Below, one piece after another: positions 35,703 through 46,300 of a stretch of 64,000 nt of DNA. This DNA comes from Ustulina deusta (Eukaryota > Ascomycota > Sordariomycetes > Xylariales > Xylariaceae). Both the position numbers and the translations under genes were made by a program. Location: positions 62,001 to 126,000 of the forward strand of contig JAJNNX010000072.1 in the NCBI GenBank assembly GCA_023159155.1. Reading direction: 5' to 3'. The notes under the pieces were generated by a model that ran no database searches, was not told where the DNA came from, and saw only the letters and a list, made by a program, of their open reading frames with translations. Each line of letters begins with the position of its first letter. Position 1 is the stretch's first letter.

Positions 35703-37649
35703 ATGACTTACGTAGGCAGCAAGTCGTCCGCGGACGGGAGCATTGGCGAGATGGAAGACGACAGCAGCGTTATGGAACCTGATCAGGGAAACGGTTTGTC
35801 TCTCCCGTCAGCTCGGCGCAGGACGCTCAGCACGATAGCCAAGCGCTGACCACGCAGCCCAGTCCTCACCCACATCATCTCCCAGCTCCGGCCAGGCGCC
35901 GACCTAAGTCGCGTTGTGCTCCCCACCTTCATTCTCGAGCCGCGAAGCATGCTGGAACGAATTACCAAGTAAGGATAACTGGGAATGAAAAAGTGAAGAG
36001 ATGTGGTCGAGCAAGGCTAACACGGCGTCTTTCTTTCTGCCCGCAGCTTCATGTGTCATCCAGAGATGCTTCTCTCCATCCCTGATCTGGAGGATCCCGT
36101 TGACCGTTTCGTCTCTGTCGTCAAGTTTTACTTGAGCGGCTGGCACATCAGACCTCCGTAAGGCCAATTTTCTGCTTCCCACCGCTCTCTCCGTGCAACT
36201 CTGGAGAGCGCCGACTAATAAGGGGGGGCACTAGTGGTGTGAAGAAACCTCTTAATCCCATCCTAGGCGAGGTTTACTCTTGCTACTGGGACCTGCCCGA
36301 CAAGACGCGCGCATACTACATATCGGAACAGACCTCGCATCACCCTCCCAAGTCGAGCTACTTCTATATGACCCCTAACCACCATATTCGCATAGACGGT
36401 ACCCTGAAACCTAGGAGCAAATTTCTTGGTAACTCAGCTGCTAGTATGATGGAAGGTGTCGCCGTCCTGAGCCTGTTGAACCGGGGACAGGACCGGCGAA
36501 GAGGAGAGAGATAGTATGTTCCACATGATGAAAATACGACATTATCCCTTGGCTAAGACTTCTCTGCAGCTGGCTTACACAGCCGAATATGTACGCCCGA
36601 GGCATCTTATTTGGAAATATGAAGTATGAGCTGGGCGACCACAGTGTGGTTCGCTGTCCCGAATTAGGCCTTATCGCCGACATTGATTTCAAGGTAAAGG
36701 GCTGGGTTGGGGGCACGTATAACGCGATCGGAGGCACTATAAAGGACGAGAAGACGGGTCAGATATTATTTGAAATCTCGGGCCTTTGGAGTGAAGAAAT
36801 GTTCATCAAAGACCTAAGAGTGAGTTAATTTCTACATACATTTCCTATAGATACTCAAAAATGTCAGGGGGCTAACTATGCAATAGAATGGCAAAAGGCA
36901 AATGTTCTTCGATGCCCGGAAAGTGAAACCCTCGAAGCCGAAGGTTAGACCCACGGAAGAGCAGCACGAACACGAGTCAAAGAAACTGTGGCAAAAGACG
37001 GCACGAGCAGTCAAGGACAAGAACCATGAACTTGCTACCGAGGAGAAGACCAAGATTGAGGACAGTCAACGAGAAGAAGCTGCTAAAAGAGCGGCCGCAG
37101 GTGTTGAATGGCATCCGCGACTTTTCCGACTTGTCAAGCCCGAGATAGACGGTCATGACGAGGACATAGGGAAATTAGAGTGGATCATTAACGCGACAGT
37201 GTGAGTTGGCTTGGATTTTCTATCTAGCGTAGACTGACTTGGTGGATAGCGATGGGGATACGCCCCGAAAACAGGCTGAACAGATCATGGCCATCTATCC
37301 TATATTACAAGGGCAGGTGGCTAACGAACGAGTGATACCCCCTCACCATGTGTCCTCAAGCACGACCGAAAACCGCTCTAATGACAATGGGGGAGACTTG
37401 ATCGACTTTGGGCAGAATGACGACCACACTCCAGTGGAAACAGAATCGCCAATAAAGACTGAGAAGCCTCCCTCCTCCGAGATCAGTAATCTGCTAGAGG
37501 CCACCGGTCACAAGGTTGATGGTCCTCTCATTGACTTTACGGGAGACTTGAAGGAGAATCTACCCTCGGAGAAGACCAAGGTGCCTCAGGGGGTGAAGAG
37601 ATCTGATACCGACGAAAGTAATGATGCCTTTTTCGATGCTGAAGGATAA
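35703..37649 (+). CDS. OSH6: Oxysterol-binding-related protein, Osh6/Osh7 type
   Basis: Seven exons (35703..35793, 35863..35968, 36047..36157, 36235..36513, 36570..36819, 36887..37200, 37250..37649) give 516 residues; all introns are 49-77 nt with GT..AG ends. The start is taken at MTYVGSKSS; an in-frame ATG at 35637 would add 22 residues. There is no PH domain. The lid region [17 protein letters not shown] (31-47), [10 protein letters not shown] and the family signature EQTSHHPP at 134-141 are present. These are followed by [34 protein letters not shown] and a helical end [14 protein letters not shown]. These sequences fit Osh6/Osh7, which exchange phosphatidylserine for PI4P between ER and plasma membrane. 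Beyond the core, about 90 acidic residues carry two copies of a LIDF motif and finish with AFFDAEG, an FFAT-like ending. Yeast Osh6/7 are shorter (about 440-450). Confidence 0.93.
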
Positions 37650-38625
37650 CAAGGACGAACGGATCGACTGAGAGAAACCAAACCAGCCACCGCCGATATA
37701 TCGGCATTAATCGAGAAACAAATAACTCGCAAAATAAGGACCTCGATTGGCGAGATGCTGGAGGAGAAGGAAAGCGTGAAAAGGAGAAGAAAGGTGAGTC
37801 TGATCTGAGGCGAAAATACCTTGAAGCCGTTGTAAGTGGTCGGCATGTCGCTCCGCATCGAGTCCTTGCGTTATGGTGCCTACATGTGGCAGGTGGCAAG
37901 AGGAGGAAACAAGGAGTGATTGGCCCAATTTAACGACATATGCGTACACGGCAAGGCATTTAGGGCAACATGCTAGAGTTGTTCTCATGAGAGGGATCCT
38001 CGAGCATCGATTGGTTATTTGGAGATGCGAACTGGCCAAAGAGGCTGTAAATATACCCATGTAGCCTGTTGTACGCTTTGCTTTGAGAACATATAGACAA
38101 ATAATTAATATGGGGTATCAGATATATCATTTTGTCATCGCTGCGGTTGCACATGCTGTTGTTGTTACATATCTAGCGAATGGCGTGCCATCCGCATAGA
38201 CTCGTCCTTTTTTTTCTTTGTATCCTCACGAGTTCCTCTTTTCAACCTCCCCATTGTGTATTGAAGCAAGGCTGCTCGTTCTGACAGCCCAGAATCGACC
38301 TCGTTGACCCTCCGTCCTCGTCATTAGGAGGATATGTTTTTGTTCCCAGCAATACGCGTCGCCCTATGCCTTAGAAGGGTGGATTTTTTTCTTCCTTTGT
38401 CGGCATGCTGGTTGCCCTTTCCAGTGCCAATGTGTCTCCGGCTGAGATGAACGATGACGGCCACCCCTTTCATCGACACGAATGACGGGCAAAGCCACCC
38501 GTCGCTACGGAGCACCACGCAGGACACTTATACCCTTCTTCAGCCCACCCATCCATCCATCCATCACGGGGTCGACGCTCTCTCCTCCCCTCCGCTCAGC
38601 TCAGCTCAGCTCAGGTCCGTGGTTC
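37650..38625. other. Convergent spacer, Osh gene / U2AF35
   Basis: 976 bp between stop codons of convergent genes. It carries CCATCCATCCATCCATC near 38550 and four copies of CTCAG at about 38595-38614 just past the U2AF stop. A codon-like purine-rich run at 37660-37800 follows the Osh stop; frames there have no recognisable domain. Confidence 0.45.
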
Positions 38626-39255
38626 TTAAAACCTCCGACGCGCAGGCTCGGGGCTCGGACTCCGGGAGACGCTCTTCTCGTCGCGGCCGCGCATCTTGAG
38701 CCACTTCTTGGTGGCGAGGACGAGCTCGCGGTCGAGGTCGGGGGTGGGGTTCTTGCGGTGGATGAAGTTGCAGAAGCCGCCGCGGACGCAGCCCTCGCCC
38801 GAGTTGAGGCGGCAGCAGGCCTCGCGGAAGTCGGTGACGGGGCTGAGCTCGCAGTAGATGGGGCGGCCGGCGTACCAGCGGCTGTTGAGCTCGTCGCAGG
38901 CGCGCTGGGCCGAGTCCTCGTACTTGAAGCGGGCGTAGACGTTGCCGATGAGGTGGTCGTTGGTGTTGTCGCAGACGACGAGCTCCTCGAGCTCCCCGTA
39001 CCGGCACAGCTCGCACCACAGGTCCTCGTAGAAGGCGTCGAAGTGGTTCATGCACTGCTCCGCCGTCAGGCGCGACTTGGGGTCGTGCGCCGGGTTCTGG
39101 TACATGGACGGCAGCAGGATCGTCTGCGAGTACGAGGGTTTGACGTGCTTGCGCGAACACCGGTCGCCGTGCCGGCACGCCCCGATCTTGTAGTAGAACG
39201 AGCAGTTGACTTTGTCTTGCTCCGTGCCGAAGATGGACGCGAGGAAGTTGGCCAT
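38626..39255 (-). CDS. U2AF1: Splicing factor U2AF small subunit (U2AF35)
   Basis: One intronless exon encodes 209 residues. Order of parts: first CCCH zinc finger C18-x8-C27-x5-C33-x3-H37, then a U2AF-homology RRM-like domain (about 42-144). It contains NVYARFKYEDSAQRACDEL and WYAGRPIYCELSPVTDFREA. A second CCCH finger follows, C148-x7-C156-x5-C162-x3-H166, then a short Ser/Pro/Arg tail (SRSPSPEPARRRF) in place of the long RS domain of animals. Ser34, equivalent to the human residue mutated in leukaemia, is conserved in RCSRKH. It pairs with the large subunit and reads the AG at the 3' splice site. Codons are strongly GC-biased at third positions, which makes a long antisense open frame. Near-universal in fungi with introns; identification is secure. 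Confidence 0.97.
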   Translation of the reverse strand: MANFLASIFGTEQDKVNCSFYYKIGACRHGDRCSRKHVKPSYSQTILLPSMYQNPAHDPKSRLTAEQCMNHFDAFYEDLWCELCRYGELEELVVCDNTNDHLIGNVYARFKYEDSAQRACDELNSRWYAGRPIYCELSPVTDFREACCRLNSGEGCVRGGFCNFIHRKNPTPDLDRELVLATKKWLKMRGRDEKSVSRSPSPEPARRRF

Positions 39256-40272
39256 TGTGAGGTTTTGGGTGTGGGGGGGGCGAGAGGAGGGGGGGGTTTT
39301 TTTTTGTCGATTGGTGAGGGATTGTGGTTTGTTGGCCGATTTGTTTTGGTTCGCGGTGTTTGGCGATGGGAAGATTGGGAATGAATGAATGAATGGATTT
39401 GGAGCGAGAGAAAGGCTGAGTGGAGATCGAATACAGGTAGTGTAGGTACTGCAGCTAATGGTGACTTTTTAGTGGAGCGGTCTAGTGTACCCACTTCGCT
39501 GGCTCGAGGCTGGCCAATTATTCAGCAGGTGGTTGATGTCTTCTTCAGCCACATCTAGATCCTTCTAGCGGCGGTTCTCAGCCAATGACTTAGCATGCAC
39601 CTATAGGTACACGAACAGAGGTCCGGTTCTCGGTGCTGCCTTGACGTCTTCAGCGCACTTTTTGACGCCGCAAGTTCAAGTTGTCAATAATTGGTGATGA
39701 ATTGTAGACACTTCAGGCTGTAGGTATTAAGATAGTTCTAATTCTGTGCATAATGCAACAATTGCCGCCCTTTCTTCAAAGGCCGGAGTCTGCATCTGCA
39801 TCTCATTCTAAAGGTATTAGTCAATTAATTGCTTTCAGCAAGCATGAGGTACTGTTGTATTTATCGGCAGAGATTAGCGCGCATAGGATCATAGTCAACT
39901 GTCAGAGCTGTACAGTATCGACATGCTCTATAACTGTGCTCTTCCGCCCTTTACTACCTACCTACCGTATAAGTATAGCAAGGGCGCGAAAATGACAACC
40001 GGTACGCAGTGGGGACAGATAACTTCGAGAATGACTGAGATACATAAGTGTGCGAAAGAACATGGCAACTCCTGTAGGTTACGGAGTGGTATGAGTAGAC
40101 ACAATCAGCACCCAAGCAAATAAACTCAATCTAATGTAAACGAGAACTGATTCTCATCCCTCGTCATCTTGCCCACGCTCATAGACTAAATTTCTTGTTT
40201 TGTATCCTTTTTTTTTCGTTTTCTAGTCGGCCATACTTCTTAGCCTTGGCGCCACAGCATCATCACATCACA
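39256..40272. other. Divergent promoter region, U2AF35 / GNAT
   Basis: 1.0 kb between two start codons. Next to U2AF35 it is G-rich on the plus strand (C/T-rich leader on the gene strand, with a run of nine T at about 39298-39306). TACCTACCTACCG lies at about 39956. A pyrimidine-rich stretch with a T-run at 40208-40216 precedes the GNAT ATG by ~60 bp. No gene seen. Confidence 0.5.
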
Positions 40273-40878
40273 ATGGCCACAGTCAATAGTACTGGCGATG
40301 CGGTCTTGGTACCCATACTGCCCCCTCCAGAGCTCGTCAAGCCAGCGCCTGCTTCGGATATCATAGTCGGGCACGCCCTCGCCTCAGAGGCGGCAGCCAT
40401 TGCGAAGCTAGGCGCAGCCACGTTCACCGCCACCTTCGGGTTCTCCGTGTCCACCGAGGACCTGGCCGAATTCCTAGCTGCCACATACAGCGAGGTCATC
40501 ATCCAGGCGGATATGAGAGATCCCACGGTGCAGACGTGGGCAGCTCGCGATCCCGCCGGCAAGGTCTTGGGGCTGGTGCAGCTCGTCCGCGGACTCTCGG
40601 AGCCCTGCGTGCCCGGAGACCCCGCCACACACGCCGAGCTCCGGAGGCTGTACGTCGACACCACCGCGCATGGCCGGGGCATCGGCAGCAAGCTCATCGC
40701 CGCCGTCGAGGCCCAGGCCCGCGCCGACGGCTTCGGACAACTGTGGCTTACCGTCTGGGAGGACAACCCGGATGCCCAGAGGCTGTACCAGAGGCTGGGT
40801 TACCGGAAATATGGGACTGTCGACTTCATCACCGGCACCTGTGTTCAGACCGATTACGTGCTTGCGAAGAGCTTGTGA
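40273..40878 (+). CDS. GNAT-family N-acetyltransferase
   Basis: A single exon of 201 residues; the ATG lies in CACAATGG context. The frame is open upstream but without another ATG. After a ~35-residue Pro-rich lead, the GNAT fold starts at ALASEAAAIAKLGAATFTATFG. Motif A is LRRLYVDTTAHGRGIGSKLI; the acetyl-CoA loop is H133-G-R-G136-I-G138, with His where Arg or Gln is usual in R/Q-x-x-G-x-G/A. Motif B follows as LWLTVWEDNPDAQRLYQRLGYRKYG. Such enzymes transfer acetyl from acetyl-CoA to an amine. The pattern is closest to small-molecule or general GNATs resembling bacterial-type acetyltransferases. The acceptor is unknown. No membrane or targeting segment. Confidence 0.92.
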   Translation: MATVNSTGDAVLVPILPPPELVKPAPASDIIVGHALASEAAAIAKLGAATFTATFGFSVSTEDLAEFLAATYSEVIIQADMRDPTVQTWAARDPAGKVLGLVQLVRGLSEPCVPGDPATHAELRRLYVDTTAHGRGIGSKLIAAVEAQARADGFGQLWLTVWEDNPDAQRLYQRLGYRKYGTVDFITGTCVQTDYVLAKSL

Positions 40879-41681
40879 AAGTGGTCGATCCTCTCTGCTG
40901 GTGTGAAATTAGTTGGCACTGTCTTCGGTGGGAAAAGGGGGGGTGTACTGGGTAAAAGGGACGCGGAGCGATCGGCGGTAGAGGTCTTCACGAGAAAATG
41001 CATGCCTTTTTTCGGCTCATTGGCGTTCACGGAGATAGATAGACGGAGACAGGTAATGGAATTCGATTTATAGAGGTGAAATTCAATACAACATAATTCA
41101 TGCCTTCCTGTCTTCCAAGTTGCGCATAGCACCTGGATAAGTTATTTGGGTTATTGATCTGAGTGAGAATAGAATCCATTTTATTGTATTCCAAGTCCAC
41201 CGCGGACGTTATGATACATGTATATCAGAAGACAAGGTAGGTACGCTCAAATTCTCATTTATGCGAGTTAGGTACTATACGTTATTCTGAGATCGCAGTG
41301 GCTACTAGTTCAGTCGGCTCTGTGAACTGCATAGGATGATTTAATGTCTGTGGCAACTTACCATTGATATGAACAGCAGGCGGCATAGTGTGAGTACCTA
41401 GGTACTTGCGAGGGAAAAGAGTGTAAGGTATGTCCGAGAGAGAGGCACAAAGTATAGGTACACGGAAGGACCGCAGATTAACTTCTCACTCCAAGGTGAC
41501 CTGGAGATTGTGTTTGGCCTAGTTCCCCAGTTGTAGACATAATACCCGTAGTTTTTACTCAGAGTCACAATACCAATTCTACACGACATCTTTTTGCTGA
41601 CGTTCTTTGGAGTCGACCGGCATGGTTGTAACTTGAATTAGTATTGCATATTCCGGTTATGAAATTGCAACGAAAGGGACG
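40879..41681. other. Intergenic spacer, GNAT / transporter
   Basis: About 800 bp with no gene seen. A perfect 14-bp palindrome, AGTACCTAGGTACT, lies at 41393-41406, roughly 280 bp before the transporter ATG. Minus-strand frames at 40854-41132 and 41398-41589 have no recognisable content. Confidence 0.5.
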
Positions 41682-43284
41682 ATGCCATGCACTCAACCCA
41701 ACCGCGACGAAGTCCGAGAGATGGGCTTCGAGCTGTCAGAAATAAGCCTTGGCCACGACGCCCTTGGACAAGCGTCACATTTGACCAGAGATCCCAGAGA
41801 CCTCATCCCCGCGCCGCCCTACCGAGAGGCAAGCTCCTCTCGATCATCCGACATCGTCAATTCTGAAAGTACAGTCCAGGGGTGGCAGGGATACCTAGCA
41901 GAAGAAGGCCGCCTTCAATGGATTGTTGAGCCTGTACAAGATGGTGTATGGGCACTTGTACAGAGATTCGACTTCAGCTGGTTTGCTTGGTCAGTAGGTA
42001 TCGGCATCACATCTATTCTGATACACACCGCCTCCGAGGTGTACCCTCCATACCAGGTTTACCTTCTCACGACCAGCATTATTTACTTCATGGTAAATGT
42101 TGTTCTATTCTGCAGCATCTCCGCCTTGACCATCACTCGATACTGTATTTGGCCGAGACTATTTCTGGTTATGATGAATCATCCCAGCCAAGCAGGGTTC
42201 GTCGCGATGATGCCCATGGCCCTTGCAACCATCGTCACCATGTGCAGCAAGCTTGTGGGGAGCAACCAAAAGGCTATCACAGCTATATGGGCGATGTGGT
42301 GGGTCGACATGGTAATCAGTCTCGTAATACCATTCGTAGTACAATTTCGGCCATTCTCGTGGTAGGTCTATCCCTTTCATCCCGACGCTCCAGTTGTCTC
42401 AATACTAACAAGTTTTTAATAGTCAAATCAATCGAGGAAACCTTTGGGTAGAAGAACTGGTAGCTCGTTGTTTTCTCCCTGTCACTGCTCTCGTCGTTGT
42501 GGCTGCTGCTGGCAGCGACGTTGCTGCGAAGCTTGAGGGAACCCCGGCGCTCGTCACGATCATGATCGGCTACATTCTTCTACTCCTGACCCTTTTCCCT
42601 GTCCTGATGGCCATCCCCTTCTACTGCTCCAGGCTTCTAGTAGGGAAAAATACGCCCGCAGAGAATGTAATTGGTGCATTCGTTTCGATAACTGCCCTCG
42701 CCCAGATGGTATTGGCCACCCAGCAACTCGGAGAGCAGGCATTTCGAACATTCCCGCGGGTTGACACGCTGTCAAACGCACCCGAAGGAGACGACACATC
42801 AATTGGCTCGGTCTGTGATACTACGGGCATAGTATTGGCGATATTTATGTGGTGTCTAGGTTTCTTGTGGTTTATTCTTGTTTATGCCATGTATACGATC
42901 GTGGTGCCGAGCAATCAGCTCGTCAGCTCGTTCAACCTCAGCAGGTGGAACGTCCAGATTTCCTACGGGTTTTTCGCTCTGTCTGCGCTGAGGCTCGGAA
43001 TGAGACCGCTAAGCGCAAGCATGTTGTTTACACAATTTGGCATTTTTCTTGGGCTCGTTGCCGTTTGGAATTGCCACCTCTATTCGTGCATCATGGTCCA
43101 GCTGGCCAGAGACGACGGTCTCACACGGGTGCTGAACGCGCCGGAACTCGCGGGTCCCTGGAATCTGCAGGCTGCCGATACCCATTCTACTACGTCACCG
43201 CATGGACCGTGGTGGACACACATACTCAGCGTGGCGGCTGGGTGTTGGAGAGCTATGATACGTAGTAGGACATCCCGTGAGTAA
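41682..43284 (+). CDS. TDT-family transporter, Ssu1/Mae1-like
   Basis: Exons 41682..42361 and 42423..43284, split by a 61-nt intron (GTAGGT..ATAG), give 513 residues. About 90 hydrophilic residues are followed by some ten hydrophobic helices (FSWFAWSVGIGITSILIH, MMNHPSQAGFVAMMPMALAT, IVLAIFMWCLGFLWFILVY and others). HPSQAGFVAMMPMALATI corresponds to the HP-x-Q...F-x-GT-PMG-x-ATI block of sulfite and dicarboxylate transporters. FNLSRWNVQISYGFFALSAL matches the FNMGWWG...PLG block, with substituted Trp/Gly positions. The family exports sulfite or moves C4-dicarboxylates across the plasma membrane. The sequence is divergent from Ssu1 itself, so the substrate is open. The junction makes a Cys codon. 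The C-terminal ~45 residues are soluble. Confidence 0.8.
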
Positions 43285-44889
43285 ATTTGATATTAGTATT
43301 CTAGAACTAGACTACTCTAGGGAGGTATAATACATAATATTTCCGCGATATCCCCTTGATTTGCCTGGTATGTGTCTCGTCTGCAATAACAATTAACTGA
43401 ATCGAATTATATCATGTGAAGGTCTAATGGGGATCAGCGTGGGAGCAGGTTATCAATTTTGAGCTTGGTGCTATTCCGGCGGGAACTAACCAATTACACG
43501 TATGATGACACATTCTCGCCCCTGAACCTTGGCCAATTGACTGGCCTCTTGTTTTTATATTTAGTCCTAGGAGAGGGCTTCAGTCTCTAGGTGAAGGCCG
43601 CTTCGTTCAGCCAAGTGCCCCAAGCAGGCATTAGCGGCTGTCAAAGGGCAGGCTTCTGGCCCTTGTTTCTATTTATTGTCATGGATAGGTGGATCCAAGG
43701 GATCCATGGGAGCGGATCAATGCTACTCCGAGAAATCCTGTATATATACAGCGCATTTTATTTCCTATGTTGTAACCAGAACTTAGACCTTAGATCATCT
43801 GAATACACCACTGGTGATCATACATGGAATATGCACTGGTCCCCTTCTTCCACTAGATCGCAACTCCACAACTCCGTGAGATTTATGACGTTCCTTCAGT
43901 ACAAACTCGTGGCATACGAATGAAATTGTGCCGTGAGGATGCTTTAAAGTCACTTCATTATGTTTCCTGGCGAAGAAATCGGCCTCGATATATCAAGTTG
44001 TTACAGGTAACACTATGTGTCAATCGAAGATTAAGCGTTCGCACTATGTGTTCTCGTCAACAAGGTAAAGCTAAGGTCGACAGGTGATGGAGACCCGCCG
44101 TCAATTAATATCAACCACTTTCGCCTCCGACAGTTGATGAAAACAAAATCTACAACTCTAGCGTCCCTTGACACTAAAGCAGTATTTCAGCAACAGTCAC
44201 ATAAGCCATAATTACAAGTTTTGTGTCTTCTCTGGCGTTGTCACATTATTCTGGCTCCTTGTTATCTGACGTGAGTGATTTTATGCTTGGTGATAGAGAG
44301 GTGCAAGCTTCGCAGGTAGACACACGCTCCATGACCCCTCTAAGGAACATTCCGATAAGATACTGCCGCAGATCCTCAACAGTCCGAGCTGGAGATAATC
44401 ATATCACCACTTCGGCAAGTCAACTACAGCTCCCGAATCTGTCTCTGAAGATTTTAGGAGCTAGCCATAAGTTCTTGTGGGAGGGCCTATTGGGCACACG
44501 CCGCCTAAGACGAAGGAGCGCCGCTGCGCTGAGTGAAGGACTCTAGAGAAGCTTGATGTGGTTCTATTTAATAAGGGTAAAAATAGTGACAAAGAGGCTT
44601 CGGAGTAGGGCCGGACCTGGATTACTCTCACCGAGCGTCAGCGAGGTGAGTGTGATTTGGGAGCTTGAAAATTAGCAAAAGTTTGAAGAGTATGCTGCGC
44701 GAAAGCCAGACGATGGACTGGGTCTCCGAATCCGTTGCGTTTCGTTATGCAGAAATAACTCTTCAGTGGGCAGCAAAGTCCCTTATTTATGTTAGTTTTT
44801 GACCTGGTCGATTCGGAAGCGGTTCGCTTCGGGTTCGGTCATTTCTCGGACTCCCGGCTTCAACAGAAGCCGAACGGCCCGATTACAAC
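43285..44889. other. Spacer before the AT-rich block
   Basis: 1.6 kb without recognised genes. Frames at 43591-43923 and 44223-44546 lack family signals. The last ~75 bp contain stem-loops GAAGCG/CGCTTC (44816-44830) and GGCTTC/GAAGCC (44856-44871), the second flanked by GTTCGG and CCGAAC, ending directly in a 20-A run. Confidence 0.45.
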
Positions 44890-44909
44890 AAAAAAAAAAA
44901 AAAAAAAAA
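44890..44909. repeat. A20 tract at the edge of the AT-rich block
   Basis: Twenty A residues separate ordinary DNA from the RIP-like AT block. Similar but shorter A-runs lie at 45312-45324 and 45517-45530. It could be the poly(A) tail of a non-LTR insertion whose body is the hairpin-rich stretch just upstream. Confidence 0.6.
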
Positions 44910-45937
44910 GAATAGGCTAGGATATATATACCTAAACAAATTAGCTTTGTAGCAAAATCATATATAGTCTATGCTTACTTTACTAGCAATAATATTTATA
45001 ATATATTCTAGTATTTAATAATATATATATCTATAATATTATTTATATATTAAAATTATTAATTAATAATATTATATAAATATTAAAGTATTTATATTAA
45101 TAATAATACTATATCTTATAATATAAGTACTTATATATTTATACTTATAACACTTAATTAATTTTTATTTTACTAATTATATCTATATTTTCTCCTTTAT
45201 TTTATACCACTTCGTACTTAAACTATCTCTTTTTTATATATACCTATATTATTTACTTATATTTGCACCCTACACTTTATATACTTATATATATTAGGTT
45301 AGAAACAATCTAAAAAAAAAAAAAAGAATAGTTATTATGCTATATATACTAAGATTAATGCATACTTACTATATATACGTACTACGTCCGTACCTACTTC
45401 AATAGAAATATTTCTTTTTATAAGCTTTAGTTTTATAGCTTACTTTAACTCAATATACAACTTATCTTTTCATATATTGTACCTGACCTAGAGAACTTCC
45501 TATTTATAACAATAAGAAAAAAAAAAAAAACTAATGTTTATATTTAAAACATACAACCTTTGCTTTAAAGGTCTATTATTATATTATAGATTATTTTTTT
45601 TTCTTGTTTATTTTATAAATAAGCTTTGCATTTTTTTAGATTATTTTTTTTATTCTAGTTTTATTTAGATTTGTAGCTATTTATTTTTAAAAATATTAAC
45701 AAATCTTTTGTTTTAAAAAACAAACTTATATTTAGTAAAAAATAAACTAATTAAACAAGCAGCTTTAGGCTAGTCTTTGCAGTTATATATATATACACTA
45801 GTAAAATAAAGGATTTTTTCTAATTTGAATATTAAATATAGGATTGCTATAGTTCTTTTTAATATGATTTTTTATTTTAATTGCTTTAGTTTTTTGTTCT
45901 AGTAGGGCTTACAAATTATAAAGTCCTTTATATGTAG

Positions 45938-46300
45938 TAAAATAAAGCAGGGCTCCTAATCGGCGTATCGTACACTTAAACCAACTAAACCTACCTAATC
46001 CTTTTATATTGGACTACGTTTTTTAGGTCGCAGATCTTTATACGTATTAAGTTAAGATCTAATTTATAATTATAAATAAAAACGCAATAATTAATTAATA
46101 AAAACAAATTTTTAACTTCTATTTAATATTTTATAATAATTATTTATTGTTTATTGTTTAAAAAAAAAATCTTTTATAGCTTTAAATAAAAACATATACT
46201 TTTTATACCTTTTATTTTATAATTTCTAAAGTTTATAAAAATATATTCTATTTTATAATTAAAAACTTATTTTTTATATATATATATTAGCTCTATTACA
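45938..46300 (+). repeat. 364-bp LTR-like repeat, copy A (RIP-altered)
   Basis: Starts TAAAATAAAGCAGGGCTCC and ends GCTCTATTACA, the RIP form of GCCCTACTGCA. Aligns along its whole length (363 bp) with copies B and C. Contains the shared landmark AATCGGCGTATCG. The base pairs GTAG lie immediately before it and also immediately after copy C. Strand is given only as the direction shared by the three copies. Confidence 0.85.

Noticed and set aside
38482..39384. 300-codon open frame on the plus strand over U2AF35
   Set aside because: It is the antisense of a GC-biased gene, with Val/Ala/Glu-rich low-complexity content. The minus strand has a perfect U2AF35.
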